64,000 bases of DNA from Massospora cicadina (Eukaryota; Entomophthoromycota; Entomophthoromycetes; Entomophthorales; Entomophthoraceae). The stretch lies in NCBI GenBank assembly GCA_022478985.1, contig JAKSZP010005266.1, positions 62,001 to 126,000 of the forward strand, in the 5' to 3' direction. This document shows, one piece after another, positions 10,613 to 21,911 of the stretch. Every line of letters begins with the position of its first letter. The stretch's first letter is position 1. The translations under genes were made by a program, and so were the position numbers. The notes beneath the pieces are model-generated. The model was not told the origin of the DNA, did no database searches, and saw nothing but the letters and a program-made list of their open reading frames with translations.

Positions 10613-11155
10613 TGTTATAATTTTTGGTAATGCCGTTGTGATAAACTGTAAGGGGCACACAGGTCGAACTTACCTAACAACAGATGGACAATATGGGGAT
10701 TGTCAGTCCTCAAAACACACTTGAGAAAATACTAAAATATGGAGCAATTGTCCCAACAACACTTTTAATTATTTAATAAATACAGCGGTTCTTCACTATT
10801 CTGCTCTCTTCATACTATTAACAACCTCTTCTCTCACTTGCCCTATCTCACTTATATATCAGCAACTTCAGATGATACTGTTCCATTGGCTTAGACTATT
10901 CAGTTCCACCGTATTCTCATTGGTTTTAGAATGGTATTTTTAAATTCTCTATCACCTTAGTTTGAGGCAAAATAAAAATATCTTTCAAATTTTGACATTG
11001 CCTTATCACCTTATTTAGAGGCGGTCCAATAAATAACACATTATACTCCAATATCACTTCATCTCAAGGCGATTGATACTAATAAATAATCATCCTAGTC
11101 AGAGTTTCTCACCAATCCGCCATAGCTGATCAGGGATTATCATGAAGTCATATCA
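10613..11155 (-). repeat. 3' LTR of element G
   Basis: Ends TG...CA on the minus strand (starts TGATATGAC at 11155, ends AATTATAACA at 10613). A TATATAAG box is at 10851-10858. By eye it shares roughly four fifths of its bases with the other LTR of G, so the insertion is old. Confidence 0.85.
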
Positions 11156-11389
11156 GAATATTGAAATTACCCCACTTTAACTGGATAATAAGTCTCCTAT
11201 TGTTTATGTGCTCAGAGGAAATTCGTGTGCATGCAATTAATGATTTGACCACTCATTGGGTATTTGATGGTGTAGGCGTTGACACCTGTTTTCTCAATTA
11301 CCTTAAACGGACCAATTTAACTGTTGACCAACTTGTGTTTCCACCCAAACCTGTGCTGGTTGTGGAACAATACCATTTCATTTTATTTG

Positions 11390-12330
11390 AACTGAGCTAA
11401 CCTGCTATGCCATACCTGATTGGCAGCCTGATTCTTGATCTTTTTGGCCAAGATGAAGGTTTACACTTCCATTTGCAACTTGATCAGCGTGCCATATAAA
11501 TTAGTCAAGTAACAGTGGGGATCCATTCCACCAGCATCTTCTACGCATGAATAGAGCAATGATTGAAGAATGATGTGTCATCCATATAATAATTGAAGGG
11601 GGCTCTTATCCATAGCGGAATGATAGCTAATGTAATAAGCAAATATGGCAGTAGACAGAAGGGAACTCTAAACTGAGGGCCTATCGATTAACAGCCACTG
11701 GAGAATGTTTACCAATGTCCCATTAACCCGTTTGACCATTAAGTAGGACTCAAAGTGGTATGGAGGCGTCAGAACCTCGCAGATGCCCAATATCTCAATT
11801 AACTTTGGAAGGATGTGAGAGGTGAAGTTATTTCCATTATTGGTAAGAAAGAATTTAGGGCAGCCATGTCATTGGATAAAACATTCCATTATGAACTAGG
11901 CCACTGTGACCGCCCCTAAATCCCTTATCACCTCCACTTCAACCCACCTGGTCAAGTGGTTGATAGCCACAATGTACTTAGACTGATTAGCTCCCATTGG
12001 CAGAGGGCCAACAACATCAAGGAAGACGTATGCCAGGAAAAAAAGTGGTTTCACTAACCAGTACGAGGACTTATGGTAGAATGACTTTTCCACTTGGCAC
12101 TGGTGGCAACAGGAAATATTTTCAAGCATGTTCAAGTTCATGCTTTTCCAGTAATACTGAGGGCGCAACAGTTCTATTGTCTTTCACACACCACCATGTC
12201 CTACTACTTTATATGCGCTCATATGAATACCAGGCCATGCTGAGAGTCACGATAGTTCACTGTAGAAATGCCAATCTGCTTGTACAGTTCCACATTCTAT
12301 TAGAAGGTATTTGCTTATAACTTGTTTAAT
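11390..12330 (-). pseudogene. Integrase remnant of element G
   Basis: The best preserved part is an open stretch at 11896-12168 with the zinc-binding Cys pair in ISCCHQCQVEK and the first catalytic Asp in FLDVVGPLP. The second Asp box reads LTNNGNNFTSH (about 11823-11855): the Asp of T-D-N-G is Asn. The Glu box reads MVKRVNGTLVN (about 11707-11740): Glu is Lys. Both are single G-to-A changes on the coding strand and would abolish integration. Element A keeps D and E at the same places. Confidence 0.8.
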
Positions 12331-12479
12331 GCTTTTTCACTTTGGGCGGTTCATCATCATTTTTCCACTAATCATATCATACATTACATCGCTAAGATCT
12401 GTCATCACAGTAATGGTTGACAATCTAAACAGTCAGCGTTCTGATGCTTTGCTCCTTGTTGGAGGAGGATCTCAAAGTC

Positions 12480-12900
12480 AAAAGCCTGCAAATTATTAGC
12501 CCATTGGGATAGACGCCCTTCAGGCTCCTCGAGGTTCTATAACTAACATAACAACACATGATCCGTTATGACTTTAAACTTCACCCCATGCAAGTAGACC
12601 CTAAATTGCTTATATGTGTAAATTACTACTATGCACTATCACTCAATCACATTATAATATGCTCATGGAAGCTCAGGCTTTGAATTCAGTATGCAACTTG
12701 ATGCTCCTCTCCATTATCATCTTTTTGAGAAAGGACCGCCCCAACAATGGAAAGGGACACATCCAACTGAATAATAAACTCTTTATTAAAATTTGGATAG
12801 CGTAGTACAAAAACACTGATCAGCGCCGTCTGAAGTGTGTTAAAGGAGTATTGATGGCGTTCCATCCATTTAAACACTGCATCCTTTTTTAACAACTCAA
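12480..12900 (-). pseudogene. RNase H remnant of element G
   Basis: An open stretch at 12686-12895 starts with the end of RT (KKDAVFKWMERHQYSFNTL, then a PNFNKEF block) and runs into RNase H at FIIQLDVSLSIVGAVLSQKD, where LDVS corresponds to the catalytic T-D-A-S. HQVAY follows. The rest, to about 12480, is out of frame. Confidence 0.75.
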
Positions 12901-13800
12901 ATAGTGGGCCCCCAATACAGCTGAAGTTAGGTATAAACGCAGGTAGTAGCCAACCATTCCTAAAAATACCTGTATGTCACGCTTGATGTTTGGTGTAGTC
13001 ATAATTTGGATAGCCTCCACCTTTGCTGACTGTGGCTTCAGCCTTTTGGAGTCTACCACAAACCCCAGGTATACTGAATGATCCTTAAAGTAAGTTACAT
13101 TTTGAGAATTAATAATGAGGTTTGCCTCAGCGAGCCAGCAAATACTGATTCCAGATGATCAAGGTGCTCATAAAAGGTTCAAGAGAATACATTGGTATCA
13201 TCAAGGTATATGACGACACACAACAGCTTCAGGTCGCCGATGATAGTGTCCATGGATCACTGGAATGTATGCAGGGCATTACACAGCCCTTTTGGCATAT
13301 GGGTTGGTTGGAAAAGGCCTTTGGATGTGATTACAGCGCAGTTCACCTGTTCCACCATGGGCAATTTAATTTACCAGTAACCTGATATCAAATCCATCGC
13401 TGAGAAATAATGAGCTCCTCCTAACTGATCAAATGCATACTTAATCTCTGCAAGGGTATGAGTACTTCTTTGTATACTATAGAGCTTTCTGGTAGTCTAT
13501 CACCACCCAGTTGGTGCCGCCTTTCTTTTTTACAATCAGAACGGGCAAAGGCCACAGACTCTTGGTTGGTTTGAGAATCCCTTGCTTCAGCAACTTATCA
13601 ATTAACTTGGTGACAATGTCTTCAGCTGCCCTCAATTGGTGGATTGTGCGAGATCTGATGGGAGGATGAACCCTAGTGTCCAATTGATGAACCCCCCTGA
13701 GTTTACCATAAATTGTGGTTGTCTTGGCAAAAATTTCCTTATACTTCTGAAATAAAGCTATCTCTTGGTCTTTTTGCTCTTCTAATAACACTGTCAAATT
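12900..13800 (-). pseudogene. Reverse transcriptase remnant of element G
   Basis: An open stretch at 13477-13797 keeps EEQKDQEIALFQKYKEIFAK and further on LWPLPVLIVKKKGGTNWVVI, the N-terminal fingers region and its K-K-x-G block. Downstream (lower coordinates) the catalytic box Y-L-D-D-T-N-V is intact at about 13190-13212, in contrast to element A where the second Asp is Asn. The remainder to 12900 is the thumb and connection with several stops. Confidence 0.8.
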
Positions 13801-14299
13801 CTATGGTACAACTGTCATCATGCCAGGCTGCAACTCTACAGTTAGACAAAATCAATCCAACAAATTGAGCTTGTGAACCCAAAGGACCTCCTAAATTGGG
13901 GTCAAGCGTAAAGCCGCCAATATTTGGTGCCAGCAGATTTGCATTGGTTTGTTCTGGAGATTCACTAACAAGACCTTGATCTCTCCATGGCCTGGGAGTA
14001 TAATACCTGGAGCCACATGAGGCTCAATCCGCATTTTCTGATAGGGCCCAATCACCACCCCATATGCCCTAATGGCAATTCCACCTCTAACTCAGAGTTC
14101 ATTATGACTTGGTGCCCGTAAGGAATAGACATAGGCCCAGCAGCTCGGAGAGGTAGCCCTTGATATTCATATATCTGCTAGGGAAGGGACCAAGTATTAC
14201 TTTTTAATCAATAATAGTCAACTAGAATAACCCCATCACTATACGCAAGATTGATATGGACCATGTGCACCAGATTCTTCAGCATCTGCTAGACGTAAA

Positions 14300-14690
14300 G
14301 TAAAATGAGATTTGTTGCCCCCAGAATTTCAAAGGTATCCTCCGTCATATCAATGACAGCACCAAAGTGTTGCAGGAAAGCAATATCAATTAGCAGGTCG
14401 TATTTACTGTTGGGTAGCACTATTGTTAAAGCTACAATGACAATGGACCCAAACTGCAAAGGTAATGTGCTGTACGCTCCCTCAGAGTATATGCTTTTCC
14501 ACTCCAGCGCCCCTACACCACTTGATGGTTCACATCAGACTTTAACGTCAACTTTGCCATCATTTTAGAAGAAACTATGTTGACCAGGGCGCCCATGTAT
14601 ATTATCTTGTGTACTTGATTTTTGCTACAAGAATTTCACAGTATGTACACTCAGAATAAGAGAATATTGACTGTTTTATTTCTGAACAGT
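14300..14690 (-). pseudogene. Protease remnant of element G
   Basis: The minus-strand reading IYMGALVNIVSSKMMAKLTL at about 14530-14600 aligns with the protease core of element A. The catalytic Asp-Thr-Gly has become Tyr-Met-Gly. The Met replaces Thr exactly as in A, which could be a shared ancestral change or parallel C-to-T decay at ACG. Confidence 0.65.
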
Positions 14691-16549
14691 TATGGGATCT
14701 CTTTTCCCAAGAAAACTCATGATCCCCTGAGTGACTTTGAGGTATTCTTTAACAGTACATTTACCAGAAGTGCAATACCTACTCATTTCAGGGTTGGCGC
14801 ATCTGCGGCTGAATCCAGCTTAACTTAGAAAGCTTAATCAAACATCTGGCAGGCGTACAGCTTGGCTCTTGAGGTCCTTTATCTGCCGTGGCCTGGGCTT
14901 GAACTCATGTCAGTACATTCACTCTTCAACTAGTTGCTGGTATAAAATCCTGTCATCATATTGGGGAAATTTTAATGGATAAGCTACAATTGATTCAGGT
15001 GGGATGTTTGGGGTTGGGATAGCAGAGGTAGATAGTCCTGTCTCTACTCCAATCTATCTTTTTACTGGTAAATATGATCCTGTTGCACATGGTGACATGA
15101 CGGTTAGGGCAGCTCCGTGCCAGGTGGCCAGGGAAACCATTAAAAGTAATTCACTCCATAAGAACTGTGCCCTTAGTTCTCATAAGAGGGGCATGTTGAT
15201 ATGATTATTGCTGTTGCTTGGCATAACTAGGTCTGGGTCAGTAGTTGGGCTGCTGACAATTTTTTAAATGGGACAGAGTGGAAGTTGAACTGTTGGGAGT
15301 AATTCAGCTTAGGATGAGGCGAAGAATTATAGTAAGGCTGGGGGTTGCTAGGCGGAATGTGGGCAGGAAAAGAGTATTCCTTCATATAAGAGGGTCCAGA
15401 AGCAGTGTTATGTTTACGCTCTGTATTAGGCAGAGGGAAATTAGCGGATATATGCGCAAGAACTGAACAATTTTGAGCATGGGGGCTTCATTATCTAAAA
15501 TTGGAGAAATGTCATTGAAAAGCTCACAGTATGGATTTACTGTGAAAGACATTGTGATGCACACGTCGGCTTCCACTAAAACGCCTGCCACAATTAACAT
15601 TCAAGTTTCCGCCATATTCAGTTAAAGAATGTAGTGAGAGCCTCATTACGCTAAAGCCCAATAGTCAAGGACTCCGCCTTTTGCTGCAACATTTTTGAAG
15701 TACCTCTGAACAATCACAGCATAGTTCTTTCACTTTTTGGTAGGTAACAGAGCTTCTTGGAAGGTAGAAGATGATTTTATTGGCACTCCCAAGATCCAAG
15801 GAAGCTATCAACAGTTTAGCTTTATGTTAATATGAGGCGCCATCCGCTGAAAACTTAAAACACATAAAGAAGACATGGATATCTACATTGTGATCAAACA
15901 GAGGCAGCTTTTCAATATAGACCTCCTTGTCCCACTCATAGATGCGAGTTTTTTTGGGGAGTACTGAGGGTGGGTCAAGACTCATAAGTAGTCTCTCGAT
16001 GAGGAGCTGCTCCAGAGGAAGTTGGGATATCTGCTGCTTCAGAGGTAGCGTAAGCCTCTGCAGTGGGCAGTACAGCCATCATTTGGGGAATTAATTCTAT
16101 TTTATAACCATATTCAGAGATGCACTCCTGGTTTTAGTAGCTCTTGCCAGCGTCATATTCCACATCATATAACTCTCCCCAAGAAGCCCCTTGTCGTTCT
16201 TCCTCTTCTCAATGAGAGGGCTGGGAGGTACCATTCAATTTCTGCTCTGCGCAATGCAGTCATTAAGTAATGTCATCTAAGTGATTAGAGAGTTACTTGT
16301 TTTATTGTCCCAGAATTTGCATTTGGCTAAATGAGCTGTCAAGATGGTGCATAATGACATTCCACTCTTGTAGAAGTTCATCCTGTTTTTTGAGCACCAC
16401 GTCTAAAGCGAGTTTGAGTACCTCATACTTGGCTGGTGCAGTGCCTTATGAAGATTCCACGCAAAGCTGGTCTGATGTGACATGTACAGCGACTGGAGTT
16501 TTTTTAATTTTTAGTGATTTATTAAGGATCCCCCTTTAGTGAACACTAA
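14690..16549 (-). pseudogene. gag remnant and leader of element G
   Basis: Minus-strand fragments include EWDKEVYIEKLPLFDHNVDI at about 15880-15940, which resembles the capsid N-terminal region of Ty3/gypsy gag, and FNGFPGHLARSCPNRH near 15090-15140, a zinc knuckle in which one Cys of the first pair is replaced. An open stretch at 15382-15600 belongs to the linker. From about 16450 to 16549 lies the untranslated leader. Gag forms the particle and binds element RNA. Frames are badly broken. Confidence 0.55.
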
Positions 16550-16740
16550 TGTTATAATTTTTGGTGATACCGTTGGGATATGCATAAGTGGCACACAGGT
16601 TGAACCCACTGAACAAAGGACGGTTGATATGGGGATCAATGGTCCTCCAAACACACTTGAGAATATACTAAAATATGGAGCAATTTCCCTGAAGACATTT
16701 TTATTTAATTTATAAATACAGTATTTCTTTGTTGTTCTAA

Positions 16741-17876
16741 TGTTGGGACTTTTGCCCATATTCCCAGCCTGCTAGATTACTTGGTATTGCTAGGGGAAAA
16801 TTCCCTATGGCGAAGTGAATCAGAAATCAGTTGGCTCAAGTTTTGGAGGAACTACGGTCAGAGAATTTTGAGATATTCTCCTGGTCATATCTGTTGGGGA
16901 TTGATACGGATGAACATCTAAGATCTCATTGGGTGGAGTTGCTGACGAAATAGGAGCATCTGATAGTTTTTAACTATCAGGTGTACTGATTGGGATTGGT
17001 TGGGTTTCATCACCAAATGATTAGGATTAAATAGTGAGTTGTGAGGTGAGGGATGCCGCCTGCAACTAGCAAATCAATAAGTTGTTGAAGTGACCTGCCA
17101 TAATGGGTAATAAAACCCATTACCTAAGAAGTTCGCTAGCCAATTATGGTTGGTTCGCTTGGATTGAGAGGAAAATGTTAGGAACACATTTTCCAACTCT
17201 TTTCATTTGAGGTCTCAAGGATGTCCAATGATAGAATCCTAGCCAGGATGGGGAAGATCATTGCTGCTGAGATGAGGATGGGTGATTAAATGGCAATGGC
17301 TGCCATTTTATCAAAGAGGTGTCAAACTGAGGGTTAGACAGCCGAATCCCCTACTATATAATTCCCTAGGATTTACTATAATAAAAACATTATTATTATC
17401 TACAAAAGCATTATAATCTACAGTTATTGATTCAGTGTATAGTTAGACTATCAGCCTCTATTATGTCGTTCTATCTCAAGGATATTATTTAAGAAGGCAA
17501 TAATTGGAAGACTCTCAGAGAGAAGAGTAAAGATCTGAGCGGGGATCTAGAGATGAAGGAACCACAATCAGGGATAGCTGCTGACTGTGTGTTGGGCTGA
17601 GAAAGACTGTCACTGGGGTATCTTAACAAATATCAGGTGGACAATAGTATAGGGAATGAATCCCTATGATTACGACTTACAGAGTTTTCAATCAGAAATA
17701 CTGACTGAGCGTTGGGCCAAATAATAGTTCAATCTCAATTACAGATAATAGTCTCCATACTATTATTGATTAATACATTCTATACAATGCGATGAGGTGC
17801 ACAAGGAAATTGAACCTGTGCAGTAAAAACGTTACAGGGTTGACGGCTGATAATCAACCTAGAGTAAATTTTTACA
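16741..17876 (+). mobile_element. Solo LTR H1 (family H) inside the 5' LTR of G
   Basis: Starts TGTTGGGACTTTTGCCCATA and ends TTTTTACA. It is flanked by TCTAA (16736-16740) and TCTAC (17877-17881), a 5-bp duplication with one change. The whole length is homologous to H2 (23675-24804) in reverse orientation, including GGATGGGGAAGATCATTGCT. No internal region of this family is in the window, so each copy probably arose by LTR-LTR recombination. The strand given only marks orientation relative to H2. Confidence 0.85.
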
Positions 17877-17928
17877 TCTACTCTCTTTTAAAAACTAGAA
17901 AACCTCTTCTCTCAATCTCCCCATCTTG

Positions 17929-17936
17929 CTTATATA
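17929..17936 (-). promoter_or_regulatory. TATA box of the 5' LTR of element G
   Basis: CTTATATA on the + strand reads TATATAAG on the element strand. A CCAAT (in AAGCCAATGG) lies about 30 bp upstream on the element strand. H1 inserted about 53 bp downstream of this box, between the promoter and the rest of the LTR. Confidence 0.5.
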
Positions 17937-18233
17937 TCAGTGACTTTTAACAATACCATTCCATTGGCTTATACTTTTCAGTTCCAACATATTCTCTTTT
18001 ATTTCAAAAGATATTCTTAAATTTTCTATCATCTTATTTTAAGGCGATCTAAATAATATTCATAGACTGTTGACATTGCCTTATTGCCTTATTTAAAGAC
18101 GATCCAATAACAACCCACCATAACACAATATTGCCTCATTGCATGGCACTCAAATACACATAAATGATCATCCTAGTCGACGGATTCTAGCAAATCCAAC
18201 GTACTCTTCAGGGCTTATCAATCAGTCATATCA

Positions 18234-19300
18234 GATTTTAAAAAAGAGGTATGGGGCTAATAAATTACGTAGAACAAGCAGACAAAATACTAGGAACCTG
18301 GAAAGCCTAGGCGATTAGTCCAGGCCTTCCAAACCCGCATTGGGCCTGAGCAGTAAGATCAAACTTTGCACGTGTGCTCCAAACAAGAAATCCAACTCAT
18401 CCAAATGTCGTTGATCAGGTATCTGACATCATACCTGACCGCTGCAGAATCATATACACCCCCTGTACACATTAAACGAATACTTCTTGATATTAGAAGA
18501 GCGGGATGGAAGATCCACATAAGCGGCCAGACTAGCAAACAAGGCCACCCAAGGCTAGCTTACTGACAAGAAAATAGCCAAGTTATTTTATACAACATGA
18601 TAAACTTTAATACAAGTACCACATTAGGATTGATTACCTGGATATAATGGACATAAATTATAGCTTAGAAACCCAAAGGATGCTCTGGAGATAAAACCAT
18701 CCACTACTACAACCCAGGATAAGTGCACATGTATGGAGATGCATGTAGATATTGTATCACACGGCAGAGCGATCTAACATCTTTCAATCTTAATGTACAG
18801 TATGTGGTCAATATGGAAGTTTAATACACCAACTAGAACAATGTCAGCCATCAGTGGCTATCTGGAAAGAGGGCATGCGCTAATTCCGCCATGATAATGG
18901 GCAGATATTCAGCTTATCAAGGAACATGTTTGTTCACAACATGGAGTCACCTATTCATCCATCTCTACGAAGTTAATAGTATCAATATCACTATGGACAA
19001 TTCATACTGTAGTATTGTACTCATTTTCAGGAACAACTCCCACCCTCCAAGGAGTCATCAACGTTTCCACTACCATATACTGTTACATTTTCAGGCATGG
19101 TTGTTTGGCAACATGACCCCACACAACAGAAGGCTAATCAACTCATGATTCCCAATATGGTTCCTAAACATTGGCCCTTCCTTCACTAATACTGCATTCA
19201 AGCATAAACTGGCATGAATCCACCCATCGTCTTAAACCTGGAAGTTCTGGATGACTACAGGTGAGTTGTGAACCTTCTTGGGTGTACATTAAAAATATAA
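18234..19300 (+). pseudogene. LINE K, second piece: C-terminal region with zinc finger
   Basis: Continues LINE K beyond element G. NFARVLQTRNPTHPN at about 18363-18410 matches NFAQALKLSNPYNPS of LINE J. CTVCGQYGSLIHQLEQC at about 18788-18838 has the C-x2-C-x7-H-x4-C pattern of the zf-RVT finger found at the C-terminus of many LINE polymerases. The open stretch 18891-19148 ends with RFHYHILLHFQAWLFGNM, which aligns with RFHLQLLEHFQAWLYRYM of J. The 3' end of K is not clear; similarity to J fades after about 19160. Confidence 0.7.
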
Positions 19301-20111
19301 AATTTCATTAGTATCATCATTACATATGAAGTGTAAGTCCCCTGGTAAACCTTCCCTGAATAAGAAAAATGATATCTCCTAGTACTTGTGGTACTTGGAA
19401 AAATACTAGGATGAGAATTATATTGAGTATTAGCAGGGTGTAATGAGGCTTTTAAAAATTGACTAACTGACTTGTCAGAGTTCACAGAAACTTTTCACCC
19501 CAATCTGGCTTAATCAAAGATGACTGGTCAACAGCAGGTATGAAAAATCCATGAGGTAACAATTTGGTCTTTCATTCAATCATCCATTTTGAATATTATC
19601 GTCTCAACTGATTACCAGATGCTCTGGTTTTTGATTGGAAGGTAGTATTTCGTCATCCTTCATGACCCCTTTTAGGTCTATAAAAAGGGATGTGTTTCTC
19701 TTAGGCGATAGCACTAATTTTAAGTTAATGTCTGGGCGAATTTAAATTTAGTTGGCATATTACACTAGGGTTTTATAGTGACTATGTAAACTCAATCTGG
19801 GCTTTTAAGCAGACGCCTAGGAGTGTAATAACTTCTCCAAGTTTAACCATTCTTCTAAAAGTTAGATGGGGCACTATTAGTTTTATTCAAACAATTAGCA
19901 CCCTAAAAGTTTCTTCTCCATTAATTAAGAATTTGATTGTCTGACAGTACTGTAATAATCTTATGCTCAAGTTTTATAAAGCCAAATAGATAAGATCACT
20001 AAGCATAAAACCTAAAGATAAGAACGGTTAGTTTATTGCTATTCTATTTTCTAGCTATATAATAAAGCCAAGATCCTCATTTTACTGGTATAGTTAAAAA
20101 TTTAAACTTGG
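19301..20111. other. Unassigned AT-rich stretch
   Basis: No coding motif, repeat pair or RNA gene recognised. It may hold the 3' untranslated end of LINE K. Confidence 0.3.
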
Positions 20112-20643
20112 GGCTTTAACTGTTCCCACCTTCCAGCACAAGAGTTGCCTACGATGTGCAGAGCTGACAGAAACACACCTCCCTCGTTTCATTACTTACT
20201 ACATCATAGCCCCTTTCTGAAGCAAGGTCCGCGAACTCCTGCAAGCAGAAAACCTGGGTAGCGCACCCTTTTCAGGACTTCCTGTTCAAACTCTCACTCC
20301 CCAAATTGCTCCCAATCATTGAGGGTCCTGATATTTGGCGTAGTGATATGAAATACTAATGATTTATATCTTCACGCTGCCTTTGACTCCAATATGTGGA
20401 CGCTGCCCCATATGATCACCCACTTTTAAGTTCATTTCAAGATGACTCTGAGAGTATTTACCATGTCGCCAAGGGCCAATAGGTCAGTTCAAGAAGACGC
20501 ATGGCTTTGTCAAAGCTTTTCTTCACCCTTTTTGACACCTCCACTTACCCCTGCCTTCTCCTCAAGCTCTTAGGAGCTCAGGCGTGATTAAATAAAGATC
20601 AGTGTATCCCCCCTGTAGGTTGGGACCACCTAGTGTTAAAAAA
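20112..20643 (+). mobile_element. Shorter relative of retroposon N (5'-truncated), tail copy 2
   Basis: Ends with the N terminus: AATAAA (20591-20596), GTGTATCCCCCCTGTAGGTT, GGGACCACCTAGTGTTAAAAAA. The flank after it, GTACAAAATTTAACC (20644 on), resembles GTTAAAAATTTAAAC before 20112 and may be an imperfect target duplication. Only the last 60 bp or so align clearly with N; a shared WTLP residue block farther upstream hints that it is the same element. Confidence 0.5.
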
Positions 20644-21102
20644 GTACAAAATTTAACCTCTTGACACTCACCTACTAAGGGTATGGAATGGTAATACTTG
20701 TTTAAAAGTTTTTAGTAGTGGCTAATTTATTGGTAATTTATGCTTTTTTCATATGTGGAGGCCTGAAAGAAACACAAGAAATAGTTTTAATAATCAAACG
20801 CTTAACTAAGAAAAATCTATTGAATTCATTCCAAATTATTTTTTGAAATCAAGATGTATATGTCTACAGCAACAAGTATTAAGATATTATAATGTGAGTA
20901 CATGTTATCAAGAAGAGAAAGTTGAGCAGAAAACAAAAAATTGATAATACCTTTATATATCTCAAAACTTAAACCACTTGTTACAAAGATAAAAACAGGT
21001 CATCCCTCATTAAAGTTATATTTAAATGGAAAGAAGCCCAAAAATAAAGTTTGGACACTTAGATTCTCATGTCGTTAGCTTCACCTTGACTAAAATGTGG
21101 AG
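20644..21102. other. Unassigned left flank of element E
   Basis: AT-rich, no recognisable feature. ACCAT at 21103-21107 is the left target duplication of E. Confidence 0.3.
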
Positions 21103-21107
21103 ACCAT

Positions 21108-21856
21108 TGTTGAACAATTTCCATCCCAGCTACGAAAAATTATTATTTTAAAAGATACTAGTCCATATTTTAATAAATATGAGACTTCTCTTTCTCATTA
21201 TATTGCTTTACCTCGGAATAATTGTTTGATTCTTAGCCTTCAGTTAAATAGGACAAATCAAGATGCCCTTGTCGCTCCCTCTTGGTCAAATACCCCACCT
21301 GAGTTAGAGGTTGCCCAAGCACTAGCACCAATTAAGTGCTTTTTTCCAATGAAAAAACCACACCTCTTTCATAGGCTTAGGAGGGTCATGAGGGGTAAAG
21401 AAATTTTACCCAACAAACATTAGCAAAAGCAGGTGGAGATCAACCGTGATGAGCCTAATTTTGATAAGAATAATTAGGTGCATTATTAAAACTTTGCCCC
21501 GTGGTTCTATCCTACCTGCGGTGAACCAATCATATGGTGTCCAGATGAGATGACGTGAGGAGAGTATCAGAGTTATGATTGTTCAGATCGTCCAGATGTC
21601 TAAGACTAAAACACATCATATAATGAATAATCTTTATCTTAATATTAGCCCTTGAGACTCTACATACTTGGGAAGTTGGTTAATTAAGTATCACTTATCT
21701 CACTCAAGATGTACTTTGGGATATTATTATAGATTATTTTATAGTTTTGTATATTGTAAGTGTTACAAGTAATTAAGCAAAATTAAAAGATAAGTTTGCT
21801 GTTAAAATCCTGCTGGAAATTGGCATCTGCGAGCATTAGCTAAAGGGATTCCAACA
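21108..21856 (+). repeat. 5' LTR of element E
   Basis: Starts TGTTGAACAATTTCCATCCC, ends GGGATTCCAACA. Shared blocks with the 3' LTR include CAGATCGTCCA and ATTATTTTATAGTTTTGTAT. Confidence 0.9.
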
Positions 21857-21859
21857 TAT

Positions 21860-21878
21860 TGGCGCTCACTACAGGGGC
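21860..21878 (+). promoter_or_regulatory. Primer binding site of element E
   Basis: TGGCGCTCACTACAGGGGC begins three bases after the 5' LTR. A TGG start is expected for a site complementary to a tRNA 3' CCA end. The following CAGCCTGTACACCACAAA is also found in the leader of B3. Confidence 0.5.
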
Positions 21879-21911
21879 AGCCTGTACACCACAAATATAA
21901 TATAACCAAAA

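Larger units (their letters stand above)
10613..18233 (-). mobile_element. Element G: complete family-1 Ty3/gypsy element, inserted in LINE K
   Basis: Both LTRs are present: 10613-11155 (543 bp) and 16550-18233, which is also 543 bp once solo LTR H1 and one copy of its duplication are removed. The internal region is about 5.4 kb and codes, from right to left, gag, protease, RT, RNase H and integrase. The flanks GGCTT (10608-10612) and GATTT (18234-18238) may be a 5-bp target duplication with two changes. LINE K sequence lies on both sides. It is the closest relative of element A in this window. Confidence 0.88.
16550..18233 (-). repeat. 5' LTR of element G, split by solo LTR H1
   Basis: The two halves are 16550-16740 and 17877-18233. 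Joined, with one TCTAA-like copy removed, they match the other LTR of G from end to end at the same length of 543 bp. Confidence 0.85.

Noticed and set aside
21097..21423. 108-codon plus-strand frame
   Set aside because: It begins before the E LTR and runs through it; the 3' LTR has no matching frame.
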